64,000 bases of DNA, taken from NCBI GenBank assembly GCA_936450465.1, contig OW388296.1:31875875-31939874 (forward strand), written 5' to 3'. Numbering within the stretch: the first letter of the stretch is position 1; each line of letters begins with the position of its first letter. The position numbers and the translations under genes were made by a program. The DNA comes from Gibbula magus (lineage: Eukaryota; Mollusca; Gastropoda; Trochida; Trochidae). The notes under the pieces were generated by a model. That model was not told the DNA's origin and searched no databases. It saw nothing but the letters and a program-made list of their open reading frames with translations. Shown one piece after another: positions 58,242 through 64,000 of this stretch.

Positions 58242-58243
<2 letters not shown>
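57891..58243 (-). other. unassigned open stretch, possibly element-derived
   Basis: Minus-strand frames here read EYMSDLITNASSDSLQDKLF and then KKEDWLINLPL or a basic RNHRVRKERGNRNRRP segment, with a stop between. It may be the N-terminal part of the adjacent Penelope-like copy. I cannot confirm this. Confidence 0.25.

Positions 58244-58320
<77 letters not shown>
58244..58320. repeat. TA tract followed by GTTA repeats
   Basis: About 31 TA units to 58306, then four GTTA units. It lies about 170 bases before the acceptor of TRIM exon 2. Confidence 0.95.
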
Positions 58321-58321
<1 letters not shown>

Positions 58322-58486
58322 TAGTATAGTTAATTCAATAACCTTAATTGAATCATGGAAACATTACAGTTATTGAATAAATCAAAATATAGTATACATG
58401 ATTTGTACTCAACTGATATTTATAGATTCTGACAGTTTATGAATAATGAAGGAATATTTCTTATATAACCGTCTGTATTCTTCCAG

Positions 58487-60126
58487 GTCCTGTTGATCAC
58501 TGTTGCTTCACCTGTCAGCAAGTTGGGAAGACAACACAGGCCAAATCAGTTTGTGAAGATTGCGACATTTTGTTCTGTGAAGTCTGTGCTAAAATGCACG
58601 TGGAAGCTCCTTACGGGAGAGATCATGTGATTTCACCTCTGGGCGCTGGATCAACTCCACAATTCAAGAAACGCAATGTCATGTGTAAGGAGCACAACTG
58701 TTTGGTTGAATTTTTTTGCAAAGATTGTCAGAAAGCTATTTGTAACAAATGTTGCATCTTCTACCACAAGAAATGTCACTCTATTGTCACCCTCGACTCA
58801 ATGATTCCTGAAATGAAACAAGTACTACAACAAAATTATGATCATATCAACTCTCAAGGACAACAGGTAGGAAACACTTTGAAGAGTAGGAGATCAGAAG
58901 TGGAGGAATTAACACAACACAGCTCCTCTCTGCAGTCAGAGATTAGAAGAGTCAGTCAGCAAGCCGTGGATCTGATCAGAAGAAAGGAGAAGATACTCCT
59001 GGATGAGCTGGATGTGATCACTGAGAAGGAGACTGGAGAACTGAGAGGTCAGATACAATCTGGAGAAATTGACCTGCAAACATATCAACAGTACACCGAG
59101 TTCATCAAACAAGTCCTGAAGTCTGACAGCCCCACGGATGTGTATGAAACGTACATGCTGTGTCAGTCAGGGGAGATAACTGCTGACATACAGAGAAAAG
59201 AAAAACAAGGAGACAGAACGAAGAAAATTGAGTTTGAGAATCAGCTGAATGTGGATCAAATTGACAGAACTTTACAACTTGGTCGTTTAAAGTTTACAGA
59301 AGACAAGTCCAATCTGAAGGATATACCTAAACTTCTATTCTATCTCAGTATTAAATCAAAGGATGATACACATGATACACCAAATCCCCATGACATTGAA
59401 GTTTTGAATATTGCTGGTACAGATACACTGGTTGTTACCGACTACAACAATTCAAGTGTCAAGGCATGTTACACAAAACGCGGCACACCTCACTGCACAT
59501 CTCTCAAACTTGATGAACATCCCCATAAATTAACAAAGATTAGCCAGGACAGAGTAGCTATATCACAGCCGTCACACACCAGTATTGAACTAATCAAGCT
59601 GACTCCTGACCCAGTCCTTGTTTCCTCAATCAAAACAAAGAAGGAGTACAGATGTCTGACTGCTCTCAGTGACACGACTCTGGCTGCAGGTTGTTGGTCT
59701 CCTCCCAGTATTGACGTCCTGGATCTGTCAGGGAGAGTCCTGAGATATGTGATCACACCCAGCACTGGTCAGCAGCTGATAGAGATACCACGGTACATGT
59801 GTACAACACGTCAGGGTCACATTGTTGTGGTAGATTATACGTCAGAAACTGTCTATTGTGTAACACAGCAGGGGGAGGTTCTGTACACACACAAGCTGAC
59901 AGGAGGGCATGGAGCATGTAGTGTTACAACTACAGACACTGGTTCTGTTATCGTGGCTGATCACTGTGGCAACAAGATCACCCAACTGACTGAGACAGGG
60001 GAGTATGTGAGAGATCTGCTGACTGTACAAGATGGGATTGTTCTACCACAGGTAATATGTGTACACGGGAACAAACTTTATGTTATAGAAGGATACAATA
60101 AACATGTCAAGATATTTCAGTTATGA
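58487..60126 (+). CDS. TRIM-type E3 ubiquitin ligase, B-box/coiled-coil/beta-propeller exon
   Basis: Long terminal exon giving residues 99-644 of the joined protein. A first B-box type zinc module spans about 104-145 (Cys105, Cys108, Cys121, Cys124, Cys129, Cys132, His136, His145). A second B-box spans about 165-196 (MCKEHNCLVEFFCKDCQKAI, then CNKCCIFYHKKCH). A coiled coil runs from about 205 to 310 (SEVEELTQHSSSLQSEIRRV and an acidic/basic helix after it). About residues 365-644 form beta strands with NHL-like phrases such as DTLVVTDYNNSSVKA, GHIVVVDYTSETVYCV and GSVIVADHCGNKITQL. This RING/B-box/B-box/coiled-coil/propeller order is that of the large TRIM56/TRIM45-like families expanded in bivalves, cytoplasmic ubiquitin ligases often linked to immune responses. 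The acceptor and phase match 52211. The stop is TGA at 60124-60126. Confidence 0.93.
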
Positions 60127-61274
60127 GCCCTGATTGATATTGACAAAATGCAGGTTTCATATGAATTTTACAAAGTAAATGATTATAGATGTTCAGAACA
60201 TAAAAGTTGCTGCTTACAGAACATATAAGTTGCTGCTTACAGAACATATAAGTGATCAAATGTGATAACCATAACATTCCAACGTCACCGAATGTGTCCT
60301 TATGATCAACCATTTAAAAAGTCTATATCAAATTCTAACTCGAATAATGAAAAAAAAATTGTTAAAAAGAATTCCCATTTTATTGATGCTGATGAGAAGG
60401 CGGAACAGGGAAAGGCGAGACCCTAAGTTTCGGAGCTGCTCTGCTTTTGCGGTGTCCCGCAAACGCTCATCTAGTTTGTAAGTGTAGTTGCACATTCTGA
60501 TGTCACGTTTTCCAGTTTCAATAATCAAATGTTTACAACTGATGTAGTTATCCCTCGTTCGTCTGTCATTCCGTCCATCCGTTCTTCTGTCTTGATATTA
60601 TCCCTTCAGCTTTTTTGGATTTAATAACTGAAACAGTGTTTTCAGCAGTAAATATAATATTTGAATAACGATATGAAAAATCTAAATGAAGAGAAACTTG
60701 TGATACAAAACTGGTTATTTTTACGAAATCTTGTTGTGGAAATTCTATCTATATTGATTTATTAAACTGAAGATGCAAATTCTTTATTCTTAAAAAACCT
60801 TTGTAAAATATTTATTTGATATTCATTGAAAATTGCAAACGACATCATATATTTTAACCACAGGCATAAAGGGCACATTGTAGTGTTGGTACAGGCACTC
60901 AAATATATGTGTTTGTAAATATATGAAAGAAAACATTTTAATAGAATGTACAACTTTGAAAATAAACACTTTTGGAATTTCCTTTGGATTCAGAGGTTTT
61001 GTTTTTGTTCCTTCCATTATTTGATTTGACAAAATACTCGGAAGAAAGTGCGTGGCTGCTGAATCGTTCATAAAATCCAAATGGAGCTTCTCTTTAAATG
61101 AATTCAAATACTACTTTAATTTATCTAACAATCTTTAAACTAATCAGTTTGATAACATTATATTTTCAAACTGGTTGTTTCTCTTCTTCTATGACATCTT
61201 CTCGGTCAATACAAAGGTAACGATCCACATACACAAGTATACTGTGCTAAACAGTGACCTGCTAAACACTGTTA
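60127..61274 (+). other. TRIM 3' region and flank
   Basis: Includes a 23-base tandem triplet at 60195-60253 (see separate entry) and an AATAAA near 60960 that could be a poly(A) signal, about 830 bases after the stop. No other exon seen. Confidence 0.4.
60195..60253. repeat. 23-bp tandem repeat, three copies
   Basis: AGAACATATAAGTTGCTGCT plus TAC, two full units and part of a third, just after the TRIM stop codon and probably in its 3' untranslated region. Confidence 0.9.
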
Positions 61275-61500
61275 TTCATGGCCAAATCTAACTCTTCACT
61301 TGGGACAAGAATAACCGTCAGAAAGACTCGATGTTATGTCCAGTCTTATTAACATCAAACCGTAATTATGTTTGTTGTGTAACGTAGTGCAACTTAATTT
61401 GAATCTGATTTTAATGAGATTGACATTGTGTCATATGAAACAGAGGAAGGTTGAAATATGAAGACAACTTGTTTATTAGATTGAAAAAAGACGCTTTACA
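61275..61500. repeat. dispersed repeat matching 40691-40880
   Basis: CTTCACTTGGGACAAGAATA, TCAAACCGTAATTATG and GAGATTGACATTGTGTCAT align with the sequence after minisatellite array 2. Here no minisatellite precedes it. Confidence 0.75.
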
Positions 61501-61604
61501 TTTTGCAACTATCGACTTGAGCTGAAATATGATTCAAACCAATCATCGGAGTTGGAAATTAAAGTATAAATTTAAGAAATGAAGACACGATGAAGAAAAC
61601 GAAA

Positions 61605-61712
61605 TCCTGTTTCCATAGAGACCCAAAGTGTGGTGCTATATGTTTCCATAGTGACCCAAAGTGTAGTTCGACGTTTCCATAGTGACCCAAAGTGTGGTTC
61701 TATGTTTCCATA
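61605..61712. repeat. tandem repeat TTTCCATAGTGACCCAAAGT
   Basis: Three and a half units of about 33-35 bases, each TTTCCATAGTGACCCAAAGT followed by GTGGTTCTATG or a variant. Confidence 0.9.
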
Positions 61713-62270
61713 GTTTATTTTATGTACATATCCATATAGGATGAATGCTCAAGGCGCTCCTTGTAATCAAACCCTCGTCAAACCTAAGCTGCTAATTTTA
61801 ACACGGGAAGGTCACCTCCAGCAAAGCAGCTGTACTCTTGATTATCGCAGTCATTGAATATGATGGCATTAGAAGGATTTTCCTTTATAGCAGTATGATG
61901 TAGAACACAATAACAAGGGGTTTTCATGGCTGACATTGCATGTTTCCGATCAATAGCAACGAACGTGAATATCTATCTTCTCGACTATCACCCTGCTACA
62001 GGTTACTCTTATCATTCATCGCTGATAGTGATATAAGTTTTCTTCTTCTGACTTAATCCATGGTCATGACGTCACTCTATTGTGTTTTCAGTTGATTATT
62101 ATTTAGGAATCAACTGTTCATTGACTGTCCCAGTCAGGAGGGGTGTTAGGTTTAAACATTTTCAATAATGGCTAATCGAGTACATTTTTCGAGACTCATG
62201 TATTTTGTCTTAGTGTACATGAATAGGATCTTAAAATAGCTCTCAACTAGACAAGTTAATTTTTGTAATG
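61713..62270. other. no gene seen
   Basis: No exon or repeat ends recognised. Confidence 0.45.
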
Positions 62271-62345
62271 GATGAACCTGGATTCGAACATGCAACCCTT
62301 CGCTTGGTAGTCAGCGGTTCTAACCATTAGGCCACAAGACGCTGT
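62271..62345 (-). repeat. tRNA-like sequence (SINE head or tRNA relic)
   Basis: On the minus strand TGGCCTAATGGTTAGAACC resembles an A box and GCATGTTCGAATCC a B box, about 30 bases apart. The acceptor arms and T stem do not pair, so a functional tRNA is unlikely. It differs from the head of the SINE at 29945-30250. Confidence 0.65.
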
Positions 62346-62633
62346 TAGAAATCTTAGGAATGTTTGTCAGTAAGATTCCAACGTTCTATTCAAGGCACGG
62401 AAGGCATGCAAAGGCAGACTTTCAGCTGTCAATCATTTCGCTTCGCGTGGAAGTTTTGCGCTGCACGTGCGTGGAAGAATCCATGTCATGAGGGCCGCAG
62501 CTACTTGTACCATATTCGATGAATGAGCACCGAAATTTGCAAAATAATTTATTTTGGTATTCCATAATTGAAATTTATTGTTTCAAATCTAAAATAATTA
62601 CATATGAATGTTTCGTGAAGTCATACATGGATT

Positions 62634-62752
62634 AAGATGGAGAATGCATTCGGAGCAGTGGATTCGTTAAAAATAATCAACTCGCCCCTTCGGGGCTCGT
62701 TGATTATTTTTAACGAATCCACAGCTCCTCATGCATTCTCCATTACTTAAGT
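62634..62752. repeat. near-perfect fold-back hairpin, GAATGCATGAG family, copy 2
   Basis: GGAGAATGCATTCGGAGCAG, GGATTCGTTAAAAATAATCA and ACTCGCCCC form one arm, and its reverse complement follows after TTC. About 57 bases per arm with very few mismatches. Same family as 31115-31218. Confidence 0.93.
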
Positions 62753-62954
62753 CTGAGGGGAATTCATCTTATGAGGGTATGACATGTCATGGCTGGAAAA
62801 CACCTTTACTACTTAGTGAGATACATGTATAAGCGCTTATTTTGAGTCAAATAAATCTGTTTTAATGATATTTTCCGGTATTTTCATCAACGTATTCAAT
62901 GGTTTTTTAAACCCTCAGAATATCTAGTCATTAATCGGATCCCCCATTAACTGA
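62753..62954. other. no gene seen
   Basis: Short spacer. Confidence 0.5.
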
Positions 62955-63207
62955 GCCGCACTCACGGTTGCTCTACTGCACTACACTGATAACATCTAAC
63001 GAGAAATGATGGGTGCAATGCTACACTGAATTTCAGTGCAGTGCCACCCATGGTTCGCTAGTTCCAGTCGATGCTGGCAGGTTTCACCGCAATACATAGC
63101 AACATGACGTTGCAGGCTTTCTCCCTGCCGTACTACAAGCAGTCGTGATATAAATGAAATACTCTTGAAAGCGGCCTAAAGCTCAAATAACCTCACCTCA
63201 CCTCACC
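62955..63207 (+). mobile_element. SINE, copy 3 (plus strand)
   Basis: The body matches copies 1 and 2 (GCTACACTGAATTTCAGTGC, CCCATGGTTCGCTAGTTCCA, AGCAGTCGTGATATAAATGA) and ends in three CTCAC units. The tRNA head is mostly missing or rearranged, so it is a 5'-truncated copy. Confidence 0.85.
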
Positions 63208-64000
63208 GAACAATGGACAGGACAAAGTGCCAACATAATTATCTGCATGTCAATCTCGTTCTACGTATGTGTCTCTCTGTGTCTTTCCCTGTGTGTCTCT
63301 CTCTCTGTCTCTGTGTTGCTTTGATAATTTACTTGAAGGTGTGGTGAGTTGTCTGACGGGATTCGACGCTATCCTGCCCCCTAATTTACTTTAATAACAA
63401 GACATTAACACTTTATAATTCAAACAGGAATACACAGCGTCTGTTCTTACCGCGTTATTCTTGAACTGGTTATACCTCTGCTCCAGCTCCGAATTGGTTC
63501 GCTCTGTTAGATGTGTATATTAAAGTCCGAGTGTTAATGTCATAGTTTATTTAAATCTCTTGACCACATACCTAAAGAGAAACGAGAGAGGAAAACAGAG
63601 TTTTGTTCACATTGTATTTAAGAGCATTAGAGTTATAGTAAACTTGAGGACAGTTTGATGGGTTTTCATTCCTTTCCTGCATTGAAGTTCCGATAAGGTC
63701 AACAGTTTTGTATTTAGCGAATTTGTTTGGACTTGTTTAGATGGTACAAACTTAATATTATGTAGATATATATATAGTCATCATGACATGGAGTGAATTA
63801 CATATAGTACTATTGCTGATACTGTGAAGATTGTATCCCATTACACCTACTTCCAATCCGTCGATATCTATTTTGTTTAAATCAAAGGATTTGCAATTCT
63901 TGTTTCTGTGTAACTTACAGGGTTATACATAAGGGGGTCAGTTATTCAATTCTTGTTAATGAAACAATGTTTTTTTTATTGTTATTTCTGCAACATAACT
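63208..64000. other. no gene seen
   Basis: Contains a CTCTGTGTCT-rich low-complexity stretch at about 63268-63320. No exon recognised. Confidence 0.45.

Larger units (their letters stand above)
52212..58486 (+). other. TRIM gene intron, 6.3 kb
   Basis: Runs from a GTACGA donor to a GTATTCTTCCAG acceptor. It holds the 24-bp minisatellite, three Penelope-like fragments in both orientations, and two long TA tracts, listed separately. 52212-53399 and 54090-55105 show nothing else. Confidence 0.88.

Noticed and set aside
60328..60528. 66-codon minus frame with KLDERLRDTAKAEQL
   Set aside because: No domain recognised, no splice boundary and no repeat copy in the window.
62271..62345. Functional tRNA gene on the minus strand
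   Set aside because: A- and B-box-like sequences exist, but acceptor and T stems do not pair.

Overview
This is a window of animal nuclear DNA, most likely from a marine mollusc and probably a bivalve. It is AT-rich, its protein-coding sequence is split by GT-AG introns, and most of it is repeats. The bivalve call is an inference from four things: a TRIM-type RING/B-box/beta-propeller gene, a secreted C-type lectin, tRNA-headed SINEs ending in a CTCAC-type tail, and Penelope-like, DIRS-like and TTAA-flanked elements of kinds common in molluscs. No species can be named from the sequence alone.

Two host genes are supported. (1) On the minus strand there are two clean C-type lectin exons (12926-13149 and 14836-14917). 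Far upstream on the same strand is a signal-peptide exon with a very basic Lys/Pro tail (28193-28333), and further up a TATA-type promoter with a short 5' exon (about 35064-35175). These pieces may form one gene of about 22 kb, but the exon carrying the first part of the lectin fold was not found, so the link is inference. (2) On the plus strand a two-coding-exon TRIM gene is complete: the RING exon at 51917-52211 and the B-box/coiled-coil/beta-propeller exon at 58487-60126 join in frame to give 644 residues across a 6.3 kb intron.

Layout: 0-12 kb holds no recognised gene but has two TTAA-flanked MITEs of one family and two of another, a GTCAACATTT-rich degenerate array with GCCCATGGGC palindromes, fold-back hairpins and a 32-bp minisatellite. 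12.9-35 kb is the lectin side. Its introns hold a decayed DIRS-like retroelement (16.2-20.4 kb, minus), a TA-flanked MITE beside a 5'-truncated Penelope-like element (23.5-25.8 kb), nested fold-backs, a large element with ATCCCCCGCC ends and two SINEs. 35-51 kb is intergenic: a LINE reverse transcriptase relic, a second 32/33-bp minisatellite related to the first, a 134-bp satellite of about 17 near-identical units, and more MITEs. 51.9-60.1 kb is the TRIM gene, whose intron holds a 24-bp minisatellite, three Penelope-like fragments and long TA tracts. 60-64 kb carries SINE, hairpin and tRNA-like repeats.

The most notable observation is that all four Penelope-like fragments are followed by a sequence that folds as a complete type I hammerhead ribozyme. 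In two of them the conserved C3-G8 core pair is replaced by U3-A8, a compensatory double change. The host genes are both of families used in innate recognition in molluscs, but nothing in the sequence shows that they act together.
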